From Caballeronia sp. Lep1P3 (lineage in GTDB: Bacteria; Pseudomonadota; Gammaproteobacteria; Burkholderiales; Burkholderiaceae), in NCBI RefSeq assembly GCF_022879595.1, contig NZ_CP084265.1, positions 2,542,001 through 2,606,000 of the forward strand: 64,000 nucleotides of DNA, in the 5' to 3' direction. Under the pieces are notes generated by a model, which ran no database searches, was not told the DNA's origin, and saw nothing but the letters and a program-made list of their open reading frames with translations. Numbering within the stretch: the stretch's first letter is position 1; each line of letters starts with the position of its first letter. This document shows positions 56,410-64,000 of the stretch, piece after piece. The translations under genes and the position numbers were made by a program.

Positions 56410-58716
56410 CTAGCTTTTCTCGTCCTGATCGCGCTCTTCCTTGTAGCGCGTCTCGAAATCGCGCAGACGCGCGGAAATCGTCGATAGATCGTAGAAGCTC
56501 GCGCCTTTCACGTCGCGCGCTTCCTTCAACTGCCGGATCGCGGACGGCCATGCGCCGTCGAGCGCGAATTTCTCGGCCATCGCCTCGTGGTGGCGCAACG
56601 GATCGTTCAGCCCCGCGCTCGCCTGCGCGAGATAGAGCCACCAGTCGGCGCGGGCCGGCTCGATGCGCGTTTCGCGGCGCGCGAGCGTCTGGGCGTCGGC
56701 ATAGCGATGCGCCGCGACGAGCGCCTGCAAATGAACGTCGATGGCCGCGTGCGAGTTCGGCCAGCGCGTCTCTGCGATGTCGGCGAGACGGATCGCGTCG
56801 TTGTAGCGGCCCGCCCGGCGCGCGATCTCGGCGGCGAGCACGTCGAGGCTCGGCGTGCTGCGGGCGGGATGCGGCAGCGCGTCGGCGGTGACACGCACGG
56901 GCGGAAGGGTGATTTCGTTGCCGGTCGATGCCGTCGCATCGAGTGCGTCGCGTGCGCTGCTGCCGAAGAGGGACGTCATCGCGGCGGCGGGCGGAGTACT
57001 CGCGACAGGCGCGCGGGACGCGGCGGCGGGCGGGGCGCTCGCTACAGGCGCGCGAGACGCGGCGGCGGCGGGCGGGGTACTCGCGACAGGCGCGCGAGAC
57101 GCGGCGTCGGCGGGCGGAGCGCTCGCGACAGGCGCGCGGGAAGTCGCGGCGGCGGGCGGAGCGCTCGCGACAGGCGCGCGGGAAGTGGCGGCGGCGGGCG
57201 GGGTGGCGGTTTCACGCGCCCGTGCTGCCGGTGCGCCGCCCGATTGCGTCGCATGCGCCTTGCTGCTGGCGGTGTTTGCGGGACGCGCCGGCGCTGTCAT
57301 CGATAAGTGCGTTGAACTGGCCGCGCTTGACATGTTCGCCGCGTTCGCCGCGTTCGCCCAACTTGCCGCCGAATCCGCCGATGCCGCGGCGCGCCCGCCC
57401 GCCGTCGCATCGACCGTCTGCGCCAGTTCACGCCGCGCTTCGACCGATGCCGCCGCCGTGCTCGCCTCCTCGCCTTCGAAGAGACGCCGCGCCCGCGCGA
57501 GCGCGTCGTTGGCGGCGTCGGCGTCGCCCATCAGCGAACGGGCAAGCGCGATGCCGTACCAGTTCGCCGCGGGATTGAGCGCGGTTTGATCGTCGATTTC
57601 GGACTTCAGGCGGCTCGCGACCTCGCGATAGTCGCTCGCGTAGTTGACCTGCAGCACGCGCGCGCGGGCGCGCACGAACGCGTATTCCGCCGATTGCCTC
57701 GGCTGGCGATACGGCACGCGCCGCGCGCGATCCTCCATGTCGGCGATGCGCTCGGTCGTAAGCGGATGCGTGCGCGCGTAGGGCGGCACGCCGTTATCGG
57801 CCATCGACGCGCGATCGAGCCGCTCGAAGAACGCGGTCATCGCGTAAGGGTCGTAGCCGGCAGCCGTCAGCATCTGGAAGCCGACGCGGTCCGCCTCGTG
57901 TTCGGCGGCGCGCGAAAAGCGCAGTTGATTGTCGACGGCGAACGCCTGCCCGCCCATCGCGATGCCCATGCCGAGATCGCCGCTGCGCGCCATCACGCCG
58001 GCGAGCAGACCGGCGAGCATCGCCGCGAGCGCCGCGTAGCTGCTCTTCTGCTGCGCACCGATCATCCGCGCGATGTGCCGCTGAAGAACGTGCCCCATCT
58101 CGTGCCCGACGACGGACGCAAGCTCCGATTCCGTCTGCGTCGCCGAAATCAGCCCCGTATTCACGCCGATGAAGCCGCCCGGCATGGAGAACGCGTTGAT
58201 CTGGGCATCGCGCACGGCGAACAGTTCGAAGTCGGGCCGGTAGCCGCCGAGATACTGCGTGGCTGCGGCGGCCGAGAGCCGCGATGCGATGGAATCGAGG
58301 TAATCGCGCATCAGCCAGTCGTCGAGATAGTCCGGGTCGGCGCGGACTTCGCGCATCATGCGCTCGCCGAGCTTGCGCTCCGCTTGCGGCGAAAGCGTAC
58401 CGCCGGAGCCGTCGCCGAGATCGGGCAGTTGCACCGACGAAAGCGGCGCGCGAAGGTTCGACATCGCTCCCGGACGATCCGCAAAACGGCTCTCTGCGCC
58501 GCCGTACACGCCGAAGACGCCCTCCGCGACGTTGCCCGCGTTTTGCGCGCCGGCGTCGTCTCCTCCGGAGTGGACCGGAGCGGCGGCGATGGCGTCGCGG
58601 TTGGCGTCGCGATGAACGTCCGCGTTCGGCGCGCCCGCCTGCGCCCACGCGAGTGGCGGCATGGCGAGGCTCAGGCAGAGCGAGACGATGAATACGCGAC
58701 TTGTACGATTGGGCAT
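56410..58716 (-). CDS. M48 metallopeptidase with TPR-like C-terminus (BepA-like)
   Basis: The 768-residue protein has a signal peptide (cleaved near WAQA, residue 26), an M48 zinc protease domain with HEMGH at 205-209 and third ligand Glu in EHEAD (E272), and a C-terminal TPR-like region. BepA-type periplasmic proteases help outer-membrane assembly and are about 490 residues; this one is longer because of a repetitive Ala/Pro/Ser linker (residues about 500-577). It faces moaC divergently. Confidence 0.87.
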   Translation of the reverse strand: MPNRTSRVFIVSLCLSLAMPPLAWAQAGAPNADVHRDANRDAIAAAPVHSGGDDAGAQNAGNVAEGVFGVYGGAESRFADRPGAMSNLRAPLSSVQLPDLGDGSGGTLSPQAERKLGERMMREVRADPDYLDDWLMRDYLDSIASRLSAAAATQYLGGYRPDFELFAVRDAQINAFSMPGGFIGVNTGLISATQTESELASVVGHEMGHVLQRHIARMIGAQQKSSYAALAAMLAGLLAGVMARSGDLGMGIAMGGQAFAVDNQLRFSRAAEHEADRVGFQMLTAAGYDPYAMTAFFERLDRASMADNGVPPYARTHPLTTERIADMEDRARRVPYRQPRQSAEYAFVRARARVLQVNYASDYREVASRLKSEIDDQTALNPAANWYGIALARSLMGDADAANDALARARRLFEGEEASTAAASVEARRELAQTVDATAGGRAAASADSAASWANAANAANMSSAASSTHLSMTAPARPANTASSKAHATQSGGAPAARARETATPPAAATSRAPVASAPPAAATSRAPVASAPPADAASRAPVASTPPAAAASRAPVASAPPAAASRAPVASTPPAAAMTSLFGSSARDALDATASTGNEITLPPVRVTADALPHPARSTPSLDVLAAEIARRAGRYNDAIRLADIAETRWPNSHAAIDVHLQALVAAHRYADAQTLARRETRIEPARADWWLYLAQASAGLNDPLRHHEAMAEKFALDGAWPSAIRQLKEARDVKGASFYDLSTISARLRDFETRYKEERDQDEKS
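56983..57215 (-). repeat. Tandem 13-15 residue repeats in the M48 protease linker
   Basis: Units like [14 protein letters not shown] recur five to six times in residues about 500-577. The core GCGACAGGCGCGCG (plus strand) recurs roughly every 42 bases. Slippage-prone, so copy number may vary. Confidence 0.8.
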
Positions 58717-58883
58717 ATCGCGAAACGGGGCTCGAGGCGGCGGTCGGCGTGTCGGGGAAAACGCGCTTATCGTATCAAGTGTCGTGCGCGCGGACCTCCG
58801 GACGAAGGCGCGACGAGATGCGCCGATGCCGCGCTATGATAGGCGCCCTTTCAAAGCAACCCCACTGCGCAAACGGAGACGCC

Positions 58884-59375
58884 ATGTCTGGACTCACTCA
58901 TTTCGACGCCGCCGGCGAAGCGCACATGGTCGATGTCGGCGACAAGAACGAGACGCGGCGCATTGCGGTGGCGCGCGGCTCCATCGTCATGCTCGACGCC
59001 ACGCTCACGCTGATCCGCGAAGGCCGCGCGAAAAAGGGCGACGTGCTCGGCGTGGCGCGCATCGCCGCGATTCAGGGCGCCAAGCGCACCGCCGATCTCA
59101 TCCCGCTCTGTCATCCGCTCGCGCTGACGCGCGTGGCGGTGGACTTCTCAATCGATGAAGCGCTGCCCGGCGTGCATTGCGAAGTGCGCGTGGAAACGGT
59201 CGGACGCACCGGCGTCGAAATGGAAGCGCTCACGGCCGTGCAGGTCGGACTGCTGACCATCTACGACATGTGCAAAGCCGTGGATCGCGGCATGACCATC
59301 ACGAACGTGCGCGTGATGGAAAAGCACGGCGGGAAATCAGGGGACTGGGTAGCGGACGAAGCATCGCCCGCCTGA
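58884..59375 (+). CDS. moaC: Cyclic pyranopterin monophosphate synthase
   Basis: The 163-residue enzyme acts with MoaA in the first step of molybdenum cofactor synthesis. [42 protein letters not shown] and [11 protein letters not shown] contain the active-site Lys, His and Asp. Start ATG 58884 with CGGAGA upstream; the frame is open further upstream but not conserved. Confidence 0.94.
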   Translation: MSGLTHFDAAGEAHMVDVGDKNETRRIAVARGSIVMLDATLTLIREGRAKKGDVLGVARIAAIQGAKRTADLIPLCHPLALTRVAVDFSIDEALPGVHCEVRVETVGRTGVEMEALTAVQVGLLTIYDMCKAVDRGMTITNVRVMEKHGGKSGDWVADEASPA

Positions 59376-59406
59376 ACGACCCGGCCTTTCGCCGATGCCG
59401 CGCGCG

Positions 59407-61230
59407 TCATTCGTCCGCGTCGTCGTCGGGTTGCGCCTCCTCGCCCGCTGGCGCGCCGTACCGCTTCACCAGTTCCGCGCGGAACGACGCCAACGGCGCG
59501 CCGATCTCGTCGATGGAACGGTAGAGCGAATCGAGCTGCGCCGGCCAGTCATGCAACTCGGTCGCGAATATCTTGAGGCGCGCGGTCGTGTCCAGCGCTT
59601 CGGCCCGCTGCCCCGCGAGCGCCTGCAGCACCGCGTAGCGACGCAAGACCGTCTCGCCCGGCAAGAGCGCCATCGCCTGCCGATGCGCCTCGAGCTTGGA
59701 TTCGAGGTCCTGCGCGTTCATCGGCAGCAGCGTGGCCGCGCCGTACTCGCCCCAGGCGCCGAAGAGGAACGCCGGATCGTCGCGATACTGCTCGGCCGGA
59801 CGTGAGCCGTAATACAGCACCTCCGCGCGGTTGTAATCGCGCATCGTCGGGTAAAGCGCGATCAGGCCACCCGCCACCAGCACCGCATACACGCCATACG
59901 ACACCGGCCGCGCGACGAGCCGCAGCGGGCGCGTCTCCAGCAGCCCGAACACGAGCATCGCGGGCATCAGAAAGAACATGTACTGCTGCGGATATTCGAC
60001 GAGCGCGTGCATCAGCAGCACGCCCAGCAGCGACAGCGCGAAGATGCGCGCGGGCGTATGCGGCGCGCGCAGCACGCGAATCAGCCACAGCACGATGCCC
60101 GCCACCAGCACGGCGACGCCGATCAGCCCGGTCTTCGCGAGCAGATCGATGAAGATATCGTGCGCGTTGTTCGCAATCTCGACGCCGCCGAGATCGCGAA
60201 CGAGATCGAACTGATAGCGCGGAAACTCGCCCCAGCCGACGCCGAGCAGCGGGTGCGTGCGGAACATCGTCCAGCCGTATTTCCACAGCGCAAGACGCGG
60301 CGCAATCTGGTTCGCGTCCTGCATGCGTTCCGCCGCCGATTGCGCGAGACCGAGCTGATAGCGCACGTTGATCCAGCGCACGGCTGCGTTCACCGCGACG
60401 AACAGCACGGCCAGCGCAACCGGAATCAGCCACGCGCGGATATCGCGGCGGTCGCGTCCGCCGCTCGATACGGGATCGTCGGCATCGGCGGCGGCGCCTG
60501 CGCGCCCGCGCGCGAAGGCCATCCACCATCCCGCGACCACGAGCACGCCCGTCTGTAGCCACGGTCCGCGCGATACGGTGAGCGCGAGCCCGAAAGAAAG
60601 CACCGCCGACACGACGACCCACACGGCGACGGGCATGCGGCGCGTCTGCACGAAGTAGAGCGCGCCCGCCATCGCGAACGAAATGACGGTCGCGAGGTGA
60701 TTGGCCTGCGCCATGTTGCCGAAAGGCCGCCGCTGGATCGCGACGTTGTAAGCGACGACGAACGGCGCGAACTTCGCCTCGGCGTGGAACAACTGCACCG
60801 TCTGGCAAAAGACGGCGAAGAGCCCGCCCACGATTAGCGCCGCCGCGCCGACGCGCAGCGCCTTTTCAGCCAGCCCCGCACGCGCGAAGCCGAAGCCCGT
60901 ATGCACCGCGACGAACGACGCGAGCAGATACGCGCCGCCGAGCCAGTTCATCGACGGCTGCGCGACGGGCAGCAGCGCCGTCTGCGCGACCACGACGATG
61001 CCGAACGCGAGCGGCATCAGCGCGACGACCGGCGATGCGAACGGCACGCGCGGTTCCGAGACGCGCACGAGCAGCGCGACCGTCGCGCCGAGCGCAAGGT
61101 ACAGGGCGAGCGCGCTGTACTCGGCATAGAAGGTCGGAATCGGGTAAGTGTGGTTGACGACGCCGAAAGGAATCGTCAACGCGAGACACAAAACGGCGAA
61201 ACAGAGAAAACGCGCGTATCGAGAAAGCAT
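59407..61230 (-). CDS. pglL: O-oligosaccharyltransferase PglL (O-antigen ligase/Wzy_C family)
   Basis: The 607-residue inner-membrane protein has about 11-12 hydrophobic segments, the Wzy_C core with HDIF motif in NNAHDIFIDLL, and the EYPQQYMFFLMP segment typical of PglL-type enzymes. It transfers oligosaccharides to serines of periplasmic proteins. It lies beside the pilin gene, the same arrangement as in several Burkholderia. The large C-terminal hydrophilic part is periplasmic. Confidence 0.86.
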   Translation of the reverse strand: MLSRYARFLCFAVLCLALTIPFGVVNHTYPIPTFYAEYSALALYLALGATVALLVRVSEPRVPFASPVVALMPLAFGIVVVAQTALLPVAQPSMNWLGGAYLLASFVAVHTGFGFARAGLAEKALRVGAAALIVGGLFAVFCQTVQLFHAEAKFAPFVVAYNVAIQRRPFGNMAQANHLATVISFAMAGALYFVQTRRMPVAVWVVVSAVLSFGLALTVSRGPWLQTGVLVVAGWWMAFARGRAGAAADADDPVSSGGRDRRDIRAWLIPVALAVLFVAVNAAVRWINVRYQLGLAQSAAERMQDANQIAPRLALWKYGWTMFRTHPLLGVGWGEFPRYQFDLVRDLGGVEIANNAHDIFIDLLAKTGLIGVAVLVAGIVLWLIRVLRAPHTPARIFALSLLGVLLMHALVEYPQQYMFFLMPAMLVFGLLETRPLRLVARPVSYGVYAVLVAGGLIALYPTMRDYNRAEVLYYGSRPAEQYRDDPAFLFGAWGEYGAATLLPMNAQDLESKLEAHRQAMALLPGETVLRRYAVLQALAGQRAEALDTTARLKIFATELHDWPAQLDSLYRSIDEIGAPLASFRAELVKRYGAPAGEEAQPDDDADE

Positions 61231-61370
61231 GAGGGGCTGGGAACGTCGGGAACCGGCGCACTATACAAAACTTTGCGTCCGCTGTGCGCCGCATGCCCGT
61301 AAATGCCGCGAAATGACCGTCGGACGCGCGGGAGCGCGTTGCCTCTCGCCCCCGCTCGACGCATCCCGCT

Positions 61371-61964
61371 TCAGGCGCGGCACTCCGGCGGTGCAAGATT
61401 GCCCGGCAGCGTCGGCGCCTGTGCCGGCGCCGGTCCCGCGCCCGGCGCCGGGAGCGAGGACGCCGCCTTGGCCCCGGCGAAGCACTCCCAGGTGATCGTG
61501 CCCGCCTGCACCGAGCCGCGCGTCAGCGCGACGCGCGCGGTCGGCGTCTCGGCGTTGTCGGGCGCGGACGGCACGAGCACGAGCGTGTTCGATCCCTCCG
61601 GCGCGACGCGCGTGCTGTATGCAATCGTGATCTGGCCGCTGTCGCTGTCGACGTGAATCGATTCCACATTGCGCGTGGCGGGCGGCGACGCGTAGGCGTT
61701 TGCGAGATCCGCGCCACTCGACGCGTTCTCCGCCACCGCGAGCCGCGCCGATGCCGCGAGCGCCATGCCCTCGCCTACGCGGCTGCGCGCCAGATAGTCC
61801 TGATACGCGGGAATCGCGTAGGCCGCGACCACGCCGACGATCGCCAGCACGATCATCAATTCGATCAGCGTGAAGCCGTTCGCGCCCGCTTTCGCGCGCG
61901 TGAGCCATGCGCCCCATCCTAGCCGCTCACGCGGCGCCTTCAAACTCAAAGCCGTGCTCGTCAT
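61371..61964 (-). CDS. pilA: Type IV pilin
   Basis: The 197-residue prepilin has an unusually long leader of 30 residues before the cleavage site ([13 protein letters not shown]), with Glu at +5 (E35). The N-terminal helix follows. A C-terminal disulfide loop C161-C195 contains a Ser/Pro/Ala-rich segment ([16 protein letters not shown]), a composition like known PglL targets. GGGAGCA gives the ribosome binding site for ATG 61964. pglL follows on the same strand, 140 bases away. Confidence 0.85.
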   Translation of the reverse strand: MTSTALSLKAPRERLGWGAWLTRAKAGANGFTLIELMIVLAIVGVVAAYAIPAYQDYLARSRVGEGMALAASARLAVAENASSGADLANAYASPPATRNVESIHVDSDSGQITIAYSTRVAPEGSNTLVLVPSAPDNAETPTARVALTRGSVQAGTITWECFAGAKAASSLPAPGAGPAPAQAPTLPGNLAPPECRA

Positions 61965-62083
61965 TGCTGCTCCCAAAAGACAAAAAGCGCCGGCCGCGCA
62001 ATGCGAACCGACGCTTTCATCGTATTGGGCGAGCACGCGCCGCAACAGTCGGCCATTCGGCCTAGGCGCGAAACGCGGGCATG

Positions 62084-62794
62084 TCAGCCGGTGGCGCGCC
62101 TGGCGACCGCGAGCGCGCGGCGTTTCATCAGCCAGCCGATCACTATCACGAAGCCCGCGCCGGCCACGCGCGCCGCGTAGCCCGCCGCGTCCGTATTGAG
62201 GGACGGCCAGCGGTCGATGAACGGATCGTCGATGATGAGGCCCCCCGCGATCCATCCGAGCAGCCCCGCGCCCAGCAACACGACGGCCGGGAAGCGGTCA
62301 AGGAGCTTCAGCACCAGCGTGCTGCCCCACACGATCAGCGGAATGCTCACCAGAAGCCCGAACACGACGAGCGTCAGGCGATGCCTCGGATCGGCAGCCT
62401 CGGCTGCACCCGCGATCGCGATGACGTTATCGAGGCTCATGACTGCATCCGCGACGATGATCGTCTTCACCGCCGCCCAGAGCTTGTCGGAAGAACTGAT
62501 CTCGTGCGCGTCCTGGCCGGGCTGCATCAGCTTCACGCCGATCCACAGCAGCAGCAGGCCGCCCAGGAACTTGAGGAACGGCACGTCCAGCAGGAACACG
62601 GCGAACGCGATCAGCACGACGCGCAGCAGTATCGCGCCGAGGGTGCCGAACACGATGCCGCGCGTGCGCTGCGTAGCGGGAAGATCGCGGCACGCAAGCG
62701 CAATCACGACGGCGTTGTCGCCGCCCAGCAAGATGTCGATGACGATGATCTGGACGACCGCGCTCCAGTGGAGCGTCGAGAAAAAATCGAGCAT
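62084..62794 (-). CDS. TerC-family integral membrane protein
   Basis: The 236-residue protein has seven hydrophobic segments with conserved acidic residues in [17 protein letters not shown] and [16 protein letters not shown]. TerC/YjbE-like proteins are linked to metal (Mn, Ca) export or tellurite resistance. Start chosen at 62794 ([10 protein letters not shown]); the frame continues 28 codons into the terminator region. Confidence 0.85.
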   Translation of the reverse strand: MLDFFSTLHWSAVVQIIVIDILLGGDNAVVIALACRDLPATQRTRGIVFGTLGAILLRVVLIAFAVFLLDVPFLKFLGGLLLLWIGVKLMQPGQDAHEISSSDKLWAAVKTIIVADAVMSLDNVIAIAGAAEAADPRHRLTLVVFGLLVSIPLIVWGSTLVLKLLDRFPAVVLLGAGLLGWIAGGLIIDDPFIDRWPSLNTDAAGYAARVAGAGFVIVIGWLMKRRALAVARRATG

Positions 62795-62800
62795 GTGCGG

Positions 62801-62838
62801 AAAACAAAAAAAGCGAGGAAGCCTGCGCTCCCTCGCTT
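62801..62838 (-). terminator. Terminator of the sucCD operon
   Basis: On the minus strand AAGCGAGG and CCTCGCTT form an 8-bp stem followed by TTTTTTTG (plus-strand A-rich run at 62801-62812). It lies between sucD and the TerC gene. Confidence 0.8.
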
Positions 62839-62912
62839 TCATTCGGCCTGTTACGAAAGGATTCGGTAAGCGTACCAAACCCTGACGTTTCGTGCCTGAC
62901 TGCTTCCGGCTC

Positions 62913-63794
62913 TTAGATCACCGACTTCAGCAGGCGGCCCATTTCGGACGGATTCTTCGTGACCTTGATGCCGCACGCGTCCATGATTTCGAGCTTGGCG
63001 TCCGCCGTGTCCGCACCGCCCGAGATCAGCGCGCCTGCGTGGCCCATGCGCTTGCCCGGGGGCGCCGTCACGCCCGCGATGAAGCCGACGACCGGCTTCT
63101 TCATGTTGTCCTTGATCCAGTAAGCGGCGTTCGCTTCGTCCGGACCGCCGATCTCGCCGATCATGATGACGGCGTCCGTTTCCGGATCGTCGTTGAACAT
63201 CTTCATGACGTCGATGTGCTTGAGACCGTTGATCGGATCGCCGCCGATACCCACCGCCGACGACTGGCCGAGGCCGAGCGCCGTCAATTGGCCGACCGCT
63301 TCGTACGTCAGCGTGCCCGAACGCGACACGACGCCGATGCGGCCCTTGCGGTGAATGTGACCCGGCATGATGCCGATCTTCAGCTCGTCCGGCGTGATCG
63401 TGCCGGGGCAGTTCGGTCCGAGCAGCAGCGTCTTGCGGTTTTCGCGGCGCATGCGGTCCTTGATTTCGAGCATGTCGCGAACCGGAATGCCTTCGGTGAT
63501 GCAGATGGCGAGATCGAGGTCGGCTTCGACGGCTTCCCAGATCGCAGCAGCGGCGCCCGCGGGCGGCACGTAGATGACCGAAACGGTCGCGCCGGTTTCG
63601 GCCTTCGCTTCCTTGACGGATGCGTAGATCGGAATGCCTTCGAAGTCTTCGCCGGCCTTCTTCGGGTTCACGCCCGCGACGAACGCTTCGCGGCCGTTCG
63701 CGTATTCGCGGCAAGCGCGCGTGTGAAACTGGCCGGTCTTGCCGGTGATGCCCTGCGTGATGACCTTCGTGTCTTTGTTGATCAGAATCGACAT
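62913..63794 (-). CDS. sucD: Succinyl-CoA synthetase, alpha subunit
   Basis: The 293-residue subunit binds CoA and is phosphorylated at a His (GHAGALISGG, near residue 246), part of the succinyl-CoA to succinate step of the TCA cycle. VITQGITGKTGQFHT and NCPGTITPDELKIGIMPG are the signature segments. It follows sucC with a 97-base gap. Confidence 0.95.
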   Translation of the reverse strand: MSILINKDTKVITQGITGKTGQFHTRACREYANGREAFVAGVNPKKAGEDFEGIPIYASVKEAKAETGATVSVIYVPPAGAAAAIWEAVEADLDLAICITEGIPVRDMLEIKDRMRRENRKTLLLGPNCPGTITPDELKIGIMPGHIHRKGRIGVVSRSGTLTYEAVGQLTALGLGQSSAVGIGGDPINGLKHIDVMKMFNDDPETDAVIMIGEIGGPDEANAAYWIKDNMKKPVVGFIAGVTAPPGKRMGHAGALISGGADTADAKLEIMDACGIKVTKNPSEMGRLLKSVI

Positions 63795-63891
63795 GTAGTG
63801 ACCTCTGTTCGTTTGGCGTCGCTCAGGCGTATGCCCGGCGCCGCCATTCGTATCTGGTGGAACGCTCTCTTAGGCAGGCACGCGAACGCGC

Positions 63892-64000
63892 TTACTTGCC
63901 TTCGGCTGCCGCGACGACCTTCTGCGCGGCTTCTTCCATGCTGTCGGCCGAGATGATCGGCAGACCCGAATCCGCCAGCATCTTCTTGCCGAGGTCTTCG
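63892..64000 (-). CDS. sucC: Succinyl-CoA synthetase, beta subunit (C-terminal end, partial)
   Basis: The final 35 residues, ending [17 protein letters not shown], are the C-terminus of the ATP-grasp beta subunit. The rest lies beyond the right window edge. The stop TAA is at 63894-63892. Position directly upstream of sucD supports the call. Confidence 0.9.
   Translation of the reverse strand, partial: EDLGKKMLADSGLPIISADSMEEAAQKVVAAAEGK

Noticed and set aside
1..64000. tRNA, rRNA or insertion sequences
   Set aside because: No cloverleaf with a recognisable TTCRANY T-arm, no rRNA-like sequence and no transposase gene or terminal repeats flanked by target duplications were seen.

Overview
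The window is a gene-dense, GC-rich (about 65 percent) piece of a betaproteobacterial chromosome. Gene content and order point to Burkholderiaceae, most likely Caballeronia, Paraburkholderia or Burkholderia: a dalD-xylB polyol locus, a BpeAB-OprB type RND pump with a divergent TetR gene, pgk-pyk-fba-purC-purE-purK, ilvE-waaF, and pilA next to pglL. The genus is inferred from general familiarity, not from a search. No rRNA, tRNA, CRISPR array, prophage or insertion sequence was seen. Both edges cut genes: a glycosyltransferase-like gene on the left and sucC on the right.

Left third (1-20.5 kb), metabolism of polyols and sugars. After an AT-richer glycosyltransferase-like gene comes a plus-strand operon of D-arabinitol dehydrogenase (dalD), xylulokinase (xylB) and a SorC-family regulator. 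A converging minus-strand operon holds a sorbitol-type short-chain dehydrogenase, a polyol ABC transporter (binding protein, two permeases, ATPase), a HAD phosphatase and a MOSC protein. Together they would import sugar alcohols, oxidise them to ketoses and phosphorylate the product. Nearly identical CAATTGCTC-containing sites lie upstream of both arms. Next are a zur-znuABC type metal-uptake operon with a candidate Zur box, and a minus-strand run of FGGY kinase, AGE-family isomerase, glutathione-dependent formaldehyde dehydrogenase and S-formylglutathione hydrolase.

Middle (20.5-41.6 kb), envelope and transport. It contains a purine (NCS2) permease; a three-gene RND efflux operon with a divergent TetR repressor and an AcrR-like palindrome between them; small enzymes (isochorismatase-like, CoxG-like, DUF427); a secreted Asn-Ala-Gly-repeat protein; a DegP-type protease; a trimeric autotransporter adhesin with 393-bp internal repeats; a QseBC-like two-component pair; the penicillin-binding protein DacB; and a GDSL lipoprotein.

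Right third (41.6-64 kb), housekeeping. It holds purC-purE-purK-tsaC, fba, pgk-pyk, azlCD, ilvE with a zinc-finger protein and waaF, a run of small plus-strand genes, a long M48 protease with a repetitive Ala/Pro linker, moaC, a PglL oligosaccharyltransferase beside a type IV pilin whose tail is a plausible glycosylation substrate, a TerC membrane protein, and sucCD.

The points most worth a second look are the 151-bp palindromic element at 4290-4440, the shared operator-like sites of the polyol locus, the in-frame leader upstream of pyk, the autotransporter repeats and the hairpins upstream of that gene, the PglL-pilin pair, and the metal-ligand set of the ZnuA-like protein.
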